The notes beneath the pieces were generated by a model. It made no database searches. It had not been told where the DNA came from and saw only the letters and a list, made by a program, of their open reading frames with translations. The position numbers and the translations under genes are program-made. Below, in pieces: positions 1-8,716 of a DNA stretch of 64,000 bases; the first letter of the stretch is position 1; each line of letters starts with the position of its first letter. The DNA is from Pantoea sp. SOD02 (GTDB lineage Bacteria; Pseudomonadota; Gammaproteobacteria; Enterobacterales; Enterobacteriaceae). The stretch covers positions 4,030,001 through 4,094,000 of the forward strand of contig NZ_CP102604.1 in NCBI RefSeq assembly GCF_024707505.1. Reading direction: 5' to 3'.

Positions 1-297
1 CTCAGACCAGCTAGGGATCGTCGCCTAGGTGAGCCATTACCCCACCTACTAGCTAATCCCATCTGGGCACATCCGATGGTGTGAGGCCCGAAGGTCCCCC
101 ACTTTGGTCTTGCGACGTTATGCGGTATTAGCTACCGTTTCCAGTAGTTATCCCCCTCCATCGGGCAGTTTCCCAGACATTACTCACCCGTCCGCCACTC
201 GTCACCCGAGAGCAAGCTCTCTGTGCTACCGTTCGACTTGCATGTGTTAGGCCTGCCGCCAGCGTTCAATCTGAGCCATGATCAAACTCTTCAATTT
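1..297 (-). rRNA. rrs: 16S ribosomal RNA, 5' part (cut by window edge)
   Basis: The reverse complement begins with the standard bacterial 16S 5' end, AAATTGAAGAGTTTGATC, at 297-280. It continues through the conserved AACGCTGGCGGCAGGCCTAA segment and the V1-V2 region into the conserved stretch ending at base 1. Only about the first 297 nt of roughly 1540 nt are inside the window. The gene is read leftwards. murI lies upstream and is also on the minus strand, matching the murI-rrnB arrangement of E. coli. The V1/V2 sequence is enterobacterial in style, but a genus cannot be fixed from this fragment. Confidence 0.97.
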
Positions 298-450
298 AAG
301 TTTGATTTGCTGAAACACGTTCAGCGATGCTCATCTGTAAAACGTCATAATGAATTTCATTATGTGTTCACTCGTGAGGCTTTGATATTTTTTACGTCCG
401 GAGACGCTGATATCAATCCTGCGAGTGCCCACACAGATTGTCTGATAAAT

Positions 451-462
451 TGTTAAAGAGCA
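451..462 (-). promoter_or_regulatory. rrn leader boxA antitermination site
   Basis: The minus strand reads TGCTCTTTAACA, followed by the conserved AATTTATCAGACAATC stretch of enterobacterial rRNA leaders. This is the NusB/S10 loading site of the rRNA antitermination complex. It lies about 155 nt upstream of the mature 16S end and downstream of P2, as expected. Confidence 0.85.
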
Positions 463-494
463 TGCCGCGATTTCTCTAGCGGCGCGGGATGCGT

Positions 495-522
495 ATATTA
501 CGCTTTCCGCATTCTCAGTCAA
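495..522 (-). promoter_or_regulatory. rrn P2 promoter
   Basis: On the minus strand there is TTGACT at 522-517, a 16 bp spacer and TAATAT at 500-495. A GC-rich discriminator (CGCATCCCGCGCC) follows. This is the expected position and form of the constitutive P2 promoter of an rRNA operon. Confidence 0.8.
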
Positions 523-613
523 GCATTTATTTTTGCTTTTCTGAAGGTTGCCTTGAAGGCCACCTCCTGAACACATCGCTTCGTAAGCCGTTGTTCCGTG
601 TCAGTGGAGGCGC

Positions 614-641
614 AGTATAGGGATTTCTTCAGGGCTGACAA
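614..641 (-). promoter_or_regulatory. rrn P1 promoter
   Basis: On the minus strand there is TTGTCA at 641-636, a 16 bp spacer and TATACT at 619-614, with a GC-rich start region after it. AT-rich DNA at 642-665 is in the place of an UP element. The sub-optimal 16 bp spacing and GC-rich discriminator are typical of growth-rate-controlled P1 promoters. It lies between murI and P2. Confidence 0.85.
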
Positions 642-692
642 GTGCTAATTTCAAATTAATTTCCGAGTGCTGATTTTTTCGTCGAAACGCCA

Positions 693-1544
693 CTAAACTG
701 CTAATTTTTCCAGCAACGGGAAGCCATAACGCTGCAAAATCGGTGACAATTTCGTCACTTCATCATCCATACGCGTACAGAACGCTAAATTCTGCCCGGA
801 CGAAACCGCCTGCGGTGCTTCATGCTCTAATAACCAAACGGTACGACGCGCGATAGCAGCGCCCGAATCCACCAACCTTGTCCCTTCCGGCAGTACCAAT
901 TGCAGCTCATCACGTAATAAAGGGAAATGCGTACAGCCGAGAACCACGGTATCGGGCGGTTCTTTCATACGTAGCCAGGGTTGCACGGCGCGGCGCACAT
1001 CGGCCAGCTCAACATCTTCGCCATGCAGCTTGGCTTCCGCCAGTTCCACCAGCTCAGCAGAACCGAGCATTTCGATTTTGCAGTCTCGGGCAAATTGCGC
1101 CACCAACTCATGGGTATAAGGACGTTTCACCGTGCCACGCGTGGCCAGCAATCCCACCACGCCGTTACGCGTCAGACGCGCAGCAGGTTTAATCGCAGGC
1201 ACCACACCCACAACCGGGAATTCGAAGCGCTCACGCAGAGCCGGCAAAGAGATGGTACTGGCCGAGTTACAGGCGATAATCACCAGCGCAAGCGGAAAAC
1301 GCTGAGTGATAGCCGTCACCACCGCCACTACACGCTCGACAATAAAGTCTTCAGATTTTTCGCCGTACGGGAAACCTTCATTATCGAAGGCGTAGAGATA
1401 GTGAAGATCCGGCAGTAGATGCCGGACCTCATCATAAACAGACAGCCCACCCACGCCGGAGTCAAACACCAGCACGGTGGGACGCAGATCAGAAGCTGTA
1501 GCTGGCGCTGAGGTAATACTCCGTTCCTGGAGTTGGATAGCCAT
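693..1544 (-). CDS. murI: glutamate racemase
   Basis: Cytoplasmic, cofactor-independent racemase that converts L-glutamate to D-glutamate for peptidoglycan. The 283 residues carry the DSGVGGLS motif near residue 28 and the two catalytic cysteines, Cys92 in ACNSAST and Cys204 in GCTHFPLL. The open frame extends further upstream, but the ATG at 1544 gives an N-terminus and length like E. coli MurI (285 aa). With this start the gene overlaps the 3' end of btuB by 56 bp, the same overlap known in E. coli, so the two are probably co-transcribed. The rRNA operon follows downstream. Confidence 0.96.
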   Translation of the reverse strand: MAIQLQERSITSAPATASDLRPTVLVFDSGVGGLSVYDEVRHLLPDLHYLYAFDNEGFPYGEKSEDFIVERVVAVVTAITQRFPLALVIIACNSASTISLPALRERFEFPVVGVVPAIKPAARLTRNGVVGLLATRGTVKRPYTHELVAQFARDCKIEMLGSAELVELAEAKLHGEDVELADVRRAVQPWLRMKEPPDTVVLGCTHFPLLRDELQLVLPEGTRLVDSGAAIARRTVWLLEHEAPQAVSSGQNLAFCTRMDDEVTKLSPILQRYGFPLLEKLAV

Positions 1545-3375
1545 ACGCTGTCTCATAATCTTTATCGAACAGGTTGGCAATTCTACCACGAACGGTGAGC
1601 TGTGATGTGACCGGATACGAGACAGCGAGATCTACCGTGCTGTAACTCGGTAAACGACGTTGCTCGCTGGCATATTCGCTGGTGTTGTTATCGTAGCGCT
1701 TACCAAAGTATTGGTAGATGACATCGATATCAAAGTCATACACCGTCATACCCAGCTGATATTTGGCCTGCTCACGCGCGCGACGCGCCAGCGTTTCACC
1801 ATCTGAATCACGACGAGCATCCAGATAACCCAAAGTGATCTGGTGATGAAGGAAGCTGGTATCAAAATCAGCGGTGGCTTCAATACCTTTCATCGTAACG
1901 GCTTTTTCATTGTAATAGCCGCCCTCAAAAGTCACAGGATCAGAAGCGTAAGTAATGAGATCGCTGACTTTATTATGATACGCCGCAACACGCCAATTGA
2001 CCGGCCCGGTTAAACCTTCCAGCGCAGCTTCCCACTGTTTTGATTTTTCAGGATTGAGATCGGGATTAGAGCTGATACCAAAACGCTTCAGGCCATAAAG
2101 CTGACCTAATGTCGGCGCCTGGAAACCCGTACCGTAAGAGAGTGAAGCCTTGTAGCCCGGCACAAACTCCCAACCCGCAGCCGTTTGCCAGGTGCCATGA
2201 CGGCCAAAGTCTTCATTATCATCGCCACGCGCCGAACCTTCGAGGGTGACATTGCCAAACTGCTGCTGAGCCGTCAGGTAAGCACCTGTGTTGTCTTGCT
2301 TGTAGCCATCTTCATCACGCGGTGCGCCAGAATAGAGTTGTCCAACCGAGCTCAGTTTCTGCTGCTGCCAATCCAGACCCGCGCTGACCATGCCATGTCC
2401 CACCGCAAAGGTGTTGCCCCATTGCAGGTTGCGCTGCTCCATGTCATCCAGACTATTGGAATCCGCATAGCGGCCGTCAGACCCAACGTAGTTGTAGATT
2501 TTGTACTTTTGATAGCTGGCGGTCAGCTGCGAGGAGTAATCCTCTTTATTAAAGCGCAGACCGGTATCGAACGAGTGATTGTAGATCTGTTGCTCATCCT
2601 GACCACCGACGTAACCCGCATCGTAATCTGAGTTAGCGGCGTAACCGTAACCACGGAAGAAGCCAGAGAACGCATCATTAAACTTGTGATCAACGCCGGC
2701 CCAGAACGCCTTATTGCGCCAGCCATCACGATCGCGATCGGTTGGCGATGTTGAGCCCGGCTGAACGTTGTAGCCATTGGTGGCCTGATAAGAACCCGCC
2801 ACCGTTACGCGCGTCTGGTCCGTGACATTTTGATTGATGCCGCCGCTGTATTCCTGATACCCCTTCGAACCAAAGCCAGCCGTCAGCGAGTTTTGATTAT
2901 TCGGGTTTTGCGTAATGACATTCACCACGCCGCCAATCGCATCAGCGCCGTAAACGGCAGAACGCGGGCCGCGAATAAACTCAACGCGCTGGATAATAGA
3001 AACAGGGATTTGGTTAAAGTCAGCAACGCCGGTTATACCCGGTTTAGAGAACGGCACGCCATCAACCAGAATCAGCGTGTGACGCGCTTCCGAACCTCGC
3101 ACATACATAGAAGCGCTTTGCCCAATGCCGCCGCTTTGCGCGATATCCACGCCCGGCAAGCGACGCAACACTTCCAGCAGGTTCTTAGATTGCCACTGAT
3201 CGATCTCGTCGCGGGTAACAACAGAAGTCGAAGCCAGCACCGACGAGACTGGCTGTGCGAAGCGGTTAGCGGTAACGATTTGCGTATCATCATTCTGCTG
3301 CGCGTAGCCAAATTGCGCCCAGAGAGACAACGCCGTTGCACTGAAGGCAAACAGCGAAGCATGTGTTTTTTTCAT
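1489..3375 (-). CDS. btuB: vitamin B12 outer-membrane receptor BtuB
   Basis: TonB-dependent outer-membrane channel for cobalamin. The 628-aa precursor starts at MKKTHASLF and has a signal peptide probably cut after GYA (about residue 25). A TonB box of the form DTQIVTA follows. The plug domain has the RRLPGVDI and RGPRSAVYGADAIGGVVN motifs, and the 22-strand barrel ends in the aromatic YSF required for outer-membrane assembly. I prefer the ATG at 3375 over the upstream ATG at 3390 because it gives a proper signal peptide. Expression is set by the cobalamin riboswitch just upstream. The last 56 bp encode the start of murI in another frame. Confidence 0.97.
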   Translation of the reverse strand: MKKTHASLFAFSATALSLWAQFGYAQQNDDTQIVTANRFAQPVSSVLASTSVVTRDEIDQWQSKNLLEVLRRLPGVDIAQSGGIGQSASMYVRGSEARHTLILVDGVPFSKPGITGVADFNQIPVSIIQRVEFIRGPRSAVYGADAIGGVVNVITQNPNNQNSLTAGFGSKGYQEYSGGINQNVTDQTRVTVAGSYQATNGYNVQPGSTSPTDRDRDGWRNKAFWAGVDHKFNDAFSGFFRGYGYAANSDYDAGYVGGQDEQQIYNHSFDTGLRFNKEDYSSQLTASYQKYKIYNYVGSDGRYADSNSLDDMEQRNLQWGNTFAVGHGMVSAGLDWQQQKLSSVGQLYSGAPRDEDGYKQDNTGAYLTAQQQFGNVTLEGSARGDDNEDFGRHGTWQTAAGWEFVPGYKASLSYGTGFQAPTLGQLYGLKRFGISSNPDLNPEKSKQWEAALEGLTGPVNWRVAAYHNKVSDLITYASDPVTFEGGYYNEKAVTMKGIEATADFDTSFLHHQITLGYLDARRDSDGETLARRAREQAKYQLGMTVYDFDIDVIYQYFGKRYDNNTSEYASEQRRLPSYSTVDLAVSYPVTSQLTVRGRIANLFDKDYETAYGYPTPGTEYYLSASYSF

Positions 3376-3382
3376 TGTTATA

Positions 3383-3407
3383 GCATCCAAAAGACGAAGC
3401 AGGATGC
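3383..3407 (-). promoter_or_regulatory. RBS-sequestering hairpin upstream of btuB
   Basis: On the minus strand GCATCC (3407-3402) can pair with GGATGC (3388-3383) only a few bases before the btuB start codon. This masks the translation start region. It matches the regulatory hairpin of the E. coli btuB leader that forms when the riboswitch has bound coenzyme B12. Confidence 0.6.
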
Positions 3408-3456
3408 CGCACGACTACGACCAATAGCTCGCGATGGTCGTATGTATTGCGACGTC

Positions 3457-3617
3457 ACACCGGCAGGTCTTCGGGCTGAGAATCATAAATGGTGAAAAAC
3501 TTCCCATCCGGCTGGACAGTGTTTGTAAGTGCCATCACCACGACATTCTTTACCGCTGCGCGTCAGCTCCAGATTCACACTGGATTCCCTTTTAACTCAA
3601 GGAGGCCGGCAGGCGCA
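3457..3617 (-). ncRNA. cobalamin (AdoCbl) riboswitch
   Basis: Reading the minus strand, the leader contains the B12-box signature GAATCTGGAGCTGACGCGCA followed by GCGGTAAAGAA. The closing strand carries GCCCGAAGACCTGCCGG, which pairs with CCGGC at the 5' side of the element (about 3612). Order and wording agree closely with the E. coli btuB riboswitch. It sits 80 nt upstream of the start codon and should reduce btuB translation when adenosylcobalamin is plentiful. The 362 bp between btuB and trmA is otherwise taken by the two divergent promoters. Confidence 0.93.
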
Positions 3618-3737
3618 GTCTACGGCCAGGAAGGCCGGAAATCCAGACTTCCAGCCATCTTGTTTTCTGCAGGGCTGGACATCAGCAGTTGAATGCCTAC
3701 AATCGCCCGGCAAGCCAGCTTATTACCAGGATTAAAG

Positions 3738-4841
3738 ATGACACCCGAACAGCTCCCGATTGAACAATACGACGCGCAACTGGCGGAAAAAGTCAGCCGC
3801 TTACAGGCGATGATGGTGCCCTTTGCTGCGCCCGACGTGGAGGTATTCCGTTCGCCGGTCAGCCACTATCGGATGCGTGCCGAATTCCGCATCTGGCACG
3901 ACGGAGACGATCTCTACCACATCATCTTTGATCAACAGACCAAGCAACGAATCCGCGTCGATCAATTCCCGGCGGCCAGTGAATTGATCAACCAGCTGAT
4001 GCCCAAACTGATCGCGGCGATCCGCGACAACCGCGCGCTGCGTTTTAAGCTGTTCCAAATCGATTACCTGTCGACGATGAGCAACCAGATCGTCATCTCG
4101 CTGCTCTATCACCGTAAGCTGGAAGAGGAGTGGACCGCCGCCGCCAGCGCCCTGCGCGACAGCCTGCGTGCCGAAGGCTTTGACGTGCAGCTGATTGGTC
4201 GCGCCACCAAAACCAAAATCTGCCTCGATCGCGATTACGTTGATGAGCGCCTGCCAGTTGCGGGTAAAGAGATGATTTATCGTCAGGTGGAGAACAGCTT
4301 CACCCAGCCAAACGCGGCGATGAATATTCAGATGCTGGAGTGGGCGCTGGACGTGACGCAGGATTCGCGTGGCGATCTGCTGGAACTCTATTGCGGTAAC
4401 GGCAACTTCTCGCTGGCGCTGGCGCGTAACTTCCGCCGCGTGCTGGCCACCGAGATTGCCAAGCCGTCAGTCGCGTCCGCGCAATACAACATTGCCGCCA
4501 ACCAGATTGATAACGTGCAGATTATTCGTATGGCCGCCGAAGAGTTTACTCAGGCGATGATGGGCGTGCGCAGCTTCAATCGTTTAGAAGGCATCGACCT
4601 AAAGAGCTATCAATGCGAAACCATTTTTGTCGATCCGCCGCGCAGCGGGCTGGATGAGGAAACCGTGAAAATGGTGCAGGCGTATCCGCGCATCCTTTAT
4701 ATCTCCTGCAACCCGCAAACGCTGTGCGACAACCTCGCGGTGCTGGGAGAAACGCATGATGTCACGCGTTTGGCGCTGTTCGATCAGTTCCCGTATACCC
4801 ATCATATGGAATGCGGCGTGCTGCTGACGCGCAAGGCCTGA
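3738..4841 (+). CDS. trmA: tRNA (uracil-5-)-methyltransferase TrmA
   Basis: Makes ribothymidine at position 54 of nearly all tRNAs (and m5U in tmRNA) using S-adenosylmethionine. The 367 aa match the E. coli length of 366. The SAM-binding motif [17 protein letters not shown] lies around residues 214-230, [10 protein letters not shown] near residue 297, and the nucleophile Cys is in YISCNPQTL near residue 324. The start [10 protein letters not shown] at 3738 is chosen over the in-frame ATG at 3693 by comparison with the family. It is divergent from btuB and convergent with yijD, with a REP pair in between. Confidence 0.96.
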   Translation: MTPEQLPIEQYDAQLAEKVSRLQAMMVPFAAPDVEVFRSPVSHYRMRAEFRIWHDGDDLYHIIFDQQTKQRIRVDQFPAASELINQLMPKLIAAIRDNRALRFKLFQIDYLSTMSNQIVISLLYHRKLEEEWTAAASALRDSLRAEGFDVQLIGRATKTKICLDRDYVDERLPVAGKEMIYRQVENSFTQPNAAMNIQMLEWALDVTQDSRGDLLELYCGNGNFSLALARNFRRVLATEIAKPSVASAQYNIAANQIDNVQIIRMAAEEFTQAMMGVRSFNRLEGIDLKSYQCETIFVDPPRSGLDEETVKMVQAYPRILYISCNPQTLCDNLAVLGETHDVTRLALFDQFPYTHHMECGVLLTRKA

Positions 4842-4847
4842 TGAATC

Positions 4848-4871
4848 GGTCGCCATAAATGGCGACCCTAC
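4848..4871 (-). repeat. REP-like palindrome, type A
   Basis: On the minus strand a GTAG head is followed by the palindrome GGTCGCC-ATTTAT-GGCGACC. It is one of six copies of this family in the window. It faces a type B copy at 4877-4900 with 5 bp between the GTAG heads, forming an inverted pair between the convergent genes trmA and yijD. Confidence 0.75.
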
Positions 4872-4876
4872 GGTTT

Positions 4877-4900
4877 GTAGGGTGCGCATTCATGCGCACC
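4877..4900 (+). repeat. REP-like palindrome, type B
   Basis: A GTAG head is followed by GGTGCGC-ATTCAT-GCGCACC. The same 24-mer recurs exactly at 38497-38520. It is paired in inverted orientation with the type A copy at 4848-4871. The stem differs from type A by a compensated change in both arms, so the palindrome is preserved. Confidence 0.75.
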
Positions 4901-4917
4901 GAACAGCAGTCGAAGCC

Positions 4918-5271
4918 TTAATTACGGTTTTTACGGCGGAAACGCATCCCAATCCAGAACACCAGCGCCACCATCAGAATGGTCGGGATGAAGTTGGAGC
5001 CGATATCCGGATATTCCGCCCGCACCAGCGCGCTATAAACCAAAATACCCAGCAGGAAGAACGCCGCCGCCAGAGAAGGCATACCGTCTGGCATATTGCG
5101 GTTGAGATAACGCTGATGCAGACACCAGGCCGCGAGGCCAAGCGCGATCAGCGGGAATATCGAAAAGGGAACAAACGTGCTGAACAGCACCGAAAAGGAG
5201 CCGTTGATCGCTAAACCGGTGATAAAAGCCAATAAAAGCGTTCCTTTATCGCGTGGGTTTTGCTCAATCAT
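4918..5271 (-). CDS. yijD: YijD inner-membrane protein (DUF1422)
   Basis: Small hydrophobic protein of 117 aa with about four predicted membrane segments (near residues 10-27, 33-48, 64-80 and 90-108) and the conserved [15 protein letters not shown] stretch. The sequence follows E. coli YijD (119 aa) along its length. Its function is not known. It starts 18 bp after the fabR stop on the same strand, so the two form a fabR-yijD operon. This pairing with a fatty-acid regulator suggests an envelope or lipid-linked role, which is only an inference. Confidence 0.9.
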   Translation of the reverse strand: MIEQNPRDKGTLLLAFITGLAINGSFSVLFSTFVPFSIFPLIALGLAAWCLHQRYLNRNMPDGMPSLAAAFFLLGILVYSALVRAEYPDIGSNFIPTILMVALVFWIGMRFRRKNRN

Positions 5272-5289
5272 TTCATTATCCTTATCACA

Positions 5290-5934
5290 TTACTCTTCGG
5301 GTTTTTCCAGGGTAACTGCCAGGCGCTCTTGCTCCCGGCGATACCAGTAATAAGCGCCTTTGGCGATCATACGCAGCTGCAGCACTAATCGATCCTCCAG
5401 CTTGCGGCGCTGCTCAATATCAACGTCCAGCGCTTCGGCACCCGCGCTAAACACAATCGTTACCATTGCTTCGGCCTGCGCTTCGGTGAAGCTGCGCGGC
5501 ATGCGATTTTCCAGCTCAAGGTAATCGGCCAGTTCGGCGATGAAGTGCTGAATCTCACGGGCAACGGCGGCACGAAATGCTGCCGAGGTTCCGGAGCGCT
5601 CGCGTAGTAAGAGCCGAAAAGCGTTGGGATTGTTCCCGATGAACTCCATAAAAGTTGCCACCGAGGTTTTAATGATGCTGCCGCCCTTGGCAATACGCTG
5701 GCGCGCCTGACGCATTAACTGGCGCAGCATCAAGCCGCTTTCATCCACCATGGTCAAGCCCAGCTCGTCGACATCGCGGAAGTGACGATAAAATGAGGTC
5801 GGCGCAATCCCCGCTTCGCGTGCAACTTCGCGCAAACTCAGGCTGGCAAAACTCCTTTCTGCACTTAACTGACTGAAGGCAGCTTCAATCAGTGAACGTC
5901 GTGTACGTTCTTTTTGTAGCGCTCTGACGCCCAT
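5290..5934 (-). CDS. fabR: TetR-family regulator of unsaturated fatty acid synthesis, FabR
   Basis: Represses fabA and fabB in E. coli, sensing the balance of saturated and unsaturated acyl chains. The 214 residues show a TetR N-terminal helix-turn-helix at about residues 28-50 ([19 protein letters not shown]), nearly identical to E. coli FabR, and a C-terminal ligand domain. The start [13 protein letters not shown] corresponds to the commonly used E. coli start. It is first gene of an operon with yijD and divergent from sthA across 194 bp. Confidence 0.94.
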   Translation of the reverse strand: MGVRALQKERTRRSLIEAAFSQLSAERSFASLSLREVAREAGIAPTSFYRHFRDVDELGLTMVDESGLMLRQLMRQARQRIAKGGSIIKTSVATFMEFIGNNPNAFRLLLRERSGTSAAFRAAVAREIQHFIAELADYLELENRMPRSFTEAQAEAMVTIVFSAGAEALDVDIEQRRKLEDRLVLQLRMIAKGAYYWYRREQERLAVTLEKPEE

Positions 5935-6128
5935 TTTCCCGGCCTTTTAGGTGATTTGGCAGGCACTATAACAAACTTTTCAGCGTACAGCGGTGCAAAC
6001 TTTGTGAACGCCTGTGAACCTCACGCTTTGTCAAACTTCAGCAATTTACGCTGTTAGAATTCAGATGTGCGCGGCGAGATGTTAGAATCTCGTTGTAAAA
6101 ATGTGATAAAAAAATAGGACGTACTGGT

Positions 6129-7529
6129 ATGCAAAAGTCTTACGATTACGATGCCATTGTGATTGGCTCCGGTCCGGGCGGCGAAGGTGCGGCGATGGGG
6201 CTGGTGAAGCAGGGAGCGCGTATTGCAGTGATCGAACGCTACCACAACATCGGCGGCGGTTGTACTCACTGGGGAACCATCCCTTCCAAAGCCTTGCGTC
6301 ACGCTGTCAGCCGTATCATCGAGTTCAATCAAAACCCACTTTACAGCGATCACACTCGACTCCTGCGCTCCTCATTCGCCGACATTCTCAACCACACCGA
6401 GAACGTGATCAGTCAGCAAACCGCGATGCGTCAGGGTTTCTACGAGCGCAACCGCTGTGAACTTTATCAGGGCGATGCCCGTTTTGTTGATGCCAACACC
6501 ATCGAAGTGGAACAACCCGACGGCACCCGCGAGCGCTTAACCGCTGAGAAATTCGTTATTGCCTGCGGTTCTCGCCCGTATCATCCAGCGGATGTCGATT
6601 TTACCCATCCACGCGTTTACGATTCCGACTCCATCCTCAACCTGCACCATGAACCTGGCCACGTCATCATTTACGGCGCCGGCGTGATTGGCTGTGAATA
6701 TGCCTCGATTTTCCGCGGCCTGAACGTCAAGGTTGACCTGATCAACACCCGCGACCGTCTGCTGGCGTTCCTCGATCAGGAGATGTCAGATTCCCTCTCC
6801 TATCACTTCTGGAACAGCGGCGTGGTGATTCGTCACAACGAAGAGTTCGAGAAGATTGAAGGCGTCGATGACGGGGTGATTATTCACCTTAAATCGGGCA
6901 AAAAAGTGAAAGCCGATTGCCTGTTGTACGCAAACGGTCGAACCGGTAACACCGATTCACTGGCGCTGGAGAACGTGGGACTGGAAGCGGATGGCCGTGG
7001 CCTGCTGAAAGTGAACAGCATGTATCAAACCGCGCTGCCGCATATTTACGCAGTCGGTGACGTGATTGGTTATCCAAGCCTGGCCTCTGCTGCTTACGAT
7101 CAGGGCCGCATCGCCGCGCAGGCAATTATCAAAGGTGAAGCCACCGCGCATCTGATCGAAGATATTCCAACCGGGATTTACACCATTCCGGAGATCAGCT
7201 CCGTTGGTAAAACCGAACAGCAGCTGACGGCGATGAAAGTGCCGTATGAAGTGGGCCGTGCGCAGTTCAAACATCTGGCGCGTGCGCAGATTGTTGGTAT
7301 GCACGTCGGCAGCCTGAAGATTCTGTTCCACCGCGAAACCAAAGAGATTTTAGGGATTCACTGCTTTGGCGAGCGTGCTGCGGAGATCATTCACATCGGC
7401 CAGGCCATCATGGAACAGAAGAACGGCGGCAACACGATTGAGTACTTCGTGAATACCACCTTCAACTATCCCACCATGGCCGAAGCCTATCGTGTGGCAG
7501 CGTTAAACGGCTTAAACCGCCTGTTTTAA
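6129..7529 (+). CDS. sthA: soluble pyridine nucleotide transhydrogenase
   Basis: Cytoplasmic flavoprotein that moves reducing equivalents between NADPH and NAD+, mainly to re-oxidise excess NADPH. The 466 aa equal the usual length. The N-terminal FAD fold has [14 protein letters not shown] (residues 11-24), and a second nucleotide fold has [15 protein letters not shown]. The family-specific [14 protein letters not shown] segment lacks the second redox cysteine of lipoamide dehydrogenases, as is normal for SthA. A Shine-Dalgarno AGGA lies about 10 nt before the ATG. The last 18 bp overlap the end of oxyR on the other strand. Confidence 0.96.
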   Translation: MQKSYDYDAIVIGSGPGGEGAAMGLVKQGARIAVIERYHNIGGGCTHWGTIPSKALRHAVSRIIEFNQNPLYSDHTRLLRSSFADILNHTENVISQQTAMRQGFYERNRCELYQGDARFVDANTIEVEQPDGTRERLTAEKFVIACGSRPYHPADVDFTHPRVYDSDSILNLHHEPGHVIIYGAGVIGCEYASIFRGLNVKVDLINTRDRLLAFLDQEMSDSLSYHFWNSGVVIRHNEEFEKIEGVDDGVIIHLKSGKKVKADCLLYANGRTGNTDSLALENVGLEADGRGLLKVNSMYQTALPHIYAVGDVIGYPSLASAAYDQGRIAAQAIIKGEATAHLIEDIPTGIYTIPEISSVGKTEQQLTAMKVPYEVGRAQFKHLARAQIVGMHVGSLKILFHRETKEILGIHCFGERAAEIIHIGQAIMEQKNGGNTIEYFVNTTFNYPTMAEAYRVAALNGLNRLF

Positions 7530-8429
7530 CGAGGTATCCAGATAACCCTTCATGTGGGTTTTGATTGCTTCTGCCAACTGCTCATAGCGGCTGCGCAGAG
7601 GCGATCCTGGACGATAGACCAACGCAATGGTGCGCTGTGGAACAGGCTTGTAGCACGGTAAATAGCAGACGCCATCACGTTCGCGCTCATTCGGCACGGA
7701 CAGCGCAGGCAGCAAGGTAATGCCGCTTCCGGCGGCCACCATGTTGCGCAGCGTCTCCAGACTGGTGGCGCGGAAATGCGTGTCTTCATCGGCACCGGCT
7801 TCGAAGCAGAAGCCCATCGCCTGATCGCGCAGGCAGTGCCCATCTTCCAGCATCAGTAATTTCTCACCGGCCAGATCCGACATCGGCACGCGATCGCGAT
7901 CGCGCCACGGATGATCGGCATACACCGCCAGCGTCATTGGCTCATCAAACAGTGGCACCTCAATAAAGGCTTCACTCTCTTTCACCAACGCCACGATGGC
8001 GCAGTCCAGCTTGCCGCTGTCGAGCTGTGCCAACAGTTGCTGCGTCTGTGCTTCATGCAGGTACATTTCGAGTTTGGGGAAGGTTTTGTGCAGCATCGGG
8101 ATGATGTGCGGCAGCAGATACGGCCCGGTGGTTGGAATCAAACCAATGTGCAGCGGTCCAGACATCGCTTCGCCTTGCTGGCTCGCCATCTCCTTCAGCA
8201 CTTTCACTTCGCGCAGCACGGTTCGCGCTTGATCCACCAGCAACAGTCCAGCCTGAGTAAACAACACCTTACGGCTGGTACGCTCCAGCAGCATCACACC
8301 AAGTTCATCTTCCAGCTTACGAATCTGTCCACTTAAGGTGGGTTGGCTGACATGACATGCGTCAGCTGCACGCCGGAAATGGCGATGCTCCGCAAGTGAA
8401 ACCAGGTATTCGAGATCACGAATATTCAT
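7512..8429 (-). CDS. oxyR: hydrogen-peroxide sensing LysR-type regulator OxyR
   Basis: Tetrameric transcription factor activated by a disulfide when H2O2 rises; it induces peroxidase and iron-control genes. The 305 aa equal E. coli OxyR. A LysR helix-turn-helix occupies about residues 18-40 ([20 protein letters not shown]). The redox pair is present at Cys199 (DGHC) and Cys208 (GFC). The start [10 protein letters not shown] at 8429 is fixed by homology; the frame stays open 16 codons further. An OxyR operator lies 20-56 bp upstream, consistent with autorepression and control of a divergent small RNA. Confidence 0.97.
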   Translation of the reverse strand: MNIRDLEYLVSLAEHRHFRRAADACHVSQPTLSGQIRKLEDELGVMLLERTSRKVLFTQAGLLLVDQARTVLREVKVLKEMASQQGEAMSGPLHIGLIPTTGPYLLPHIIPMLHKTFPKLEMYLHEAQTQQLLAQLDSGKLDCAIVALVKESEAFIEVPLFDEPMTLAVYADHPWRDRDRVPMSDLAGEKLLMLEDGHCLRDQAMGFCFEAGADEDTHFRATSLETLRNMVAAGSGITLLPALSVPNERERDGVCYLPCYKPVPQRTIALVYRPGSPLRSRYEQLAEAIKTHMKGYLDTSLKQAV

Positions 8430-8448
8430 TGAAATCCTCCAAACCACG

Positions 8449-8485
8449 ATAGCCCGTGGCGATAGATAGAATAGCAATGAACGAT
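8449..8485. promoter_or_regulatory. OxyR binding site between oxyR and oxyS
   Basis: The sequence reads ATAG-N7-CGAT-N7-ATAG-N7-CGAT, which fits the OxyR consensus ATAG-N7-CTAT-N7-ATAG-N7-CTAT with one mismatch in each CTAT block. It lies directly upstream of oxyR and immediately upstream of the putative oxyS promoter, the same geometry as in E. coli. Confidence 0.8.
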
Positions 8486-8520
8486 TGGCCCTATCAAGGC
8501 GTGAGCGGGAATAATGCGCG

Positions 8521-8671
8521 CATCAAATGATCTGGAGCAGAACCTGCAAACTGCTTAAAACAAATCACTGTGCTGGCCGGGAGTGGCCTGCCCTTGATGA
8601 TGTGCCTATAACAAAATGTAATTCCGAAGCTAGAGGTTGGCGGGCTACCGAAGAGGTGCCCGCTTTTTTTT
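8521..8671 (+). ncRNA. oxyS: probable OxyS-like small RNA
   Basis: A 287 bp gap between oxyR and argH holds, on the plus strand, an OxyR operator, a weak promoter (TTGGCC at 8485, AATAAT at 8510, 19 bp apart) and a strong terminator ending at 8671. No open reading frame fits. This is the position of E. coli oxyS, the peroxide-induced Hfq-dependent regulator. I cannot align the body to the 109-nt E. coli RNA by eye, and the 5' end is a guess, so the call rests on location, operator and terminator. Confidence 0.5.
8640..8671 (+). terminator. intrinsic terminator of oxyS-like RNA
   Basis: GCGGGC (8640-8645) pairs with GCCCGC (8658-8663), extended by ACC/GGT, and is followed by eight T residues (8664-8671). 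It is oriented rightwards. No coding sequence precedes it on this strand, which supports a short non-coding transcript. Confidence 0.85.
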
Positions 8672-8685
8672 GCGTTGGATTTATT

Positions 8686-8709
8686 GGTCGCCATGAATGG
8701 CGACTCTAC
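8686..8709 (-). repeat. REP-like palindrome, type A (single)
   Basis: On the minus strand a GTAG head is followed by AGTCGCC-ATTCAT-GGCGACC. One base in the 5' arm differs from the other type A copies, giving one stem mismatch. It lies 14 bp after the oxyS-like terminator and 7 bp before the argH stop. Confidence 0.7.
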
Positions 8710-8716
8710 GAAGAGA

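Noticed and set aside
298..690. tRNA gene near the rRNA operon
   Set aside because: No tRNA-like cloverleaf or TTCGA arm found; region is leader and promoters. Spacer tRNAs would lie beyond the left edge.
3489..3735. Two short plus-strand frames between btuB and trmA
   Set aside because: They lie over the cobalamin riboswitch and promoter region and have no homology; RNA structure explains the conservation.
6050..6090. Two TGTTAGAAT -10-like repeats before sthA
   Set aside because: No -35 hexamer at proper distance for either, so I did not call a promoter.
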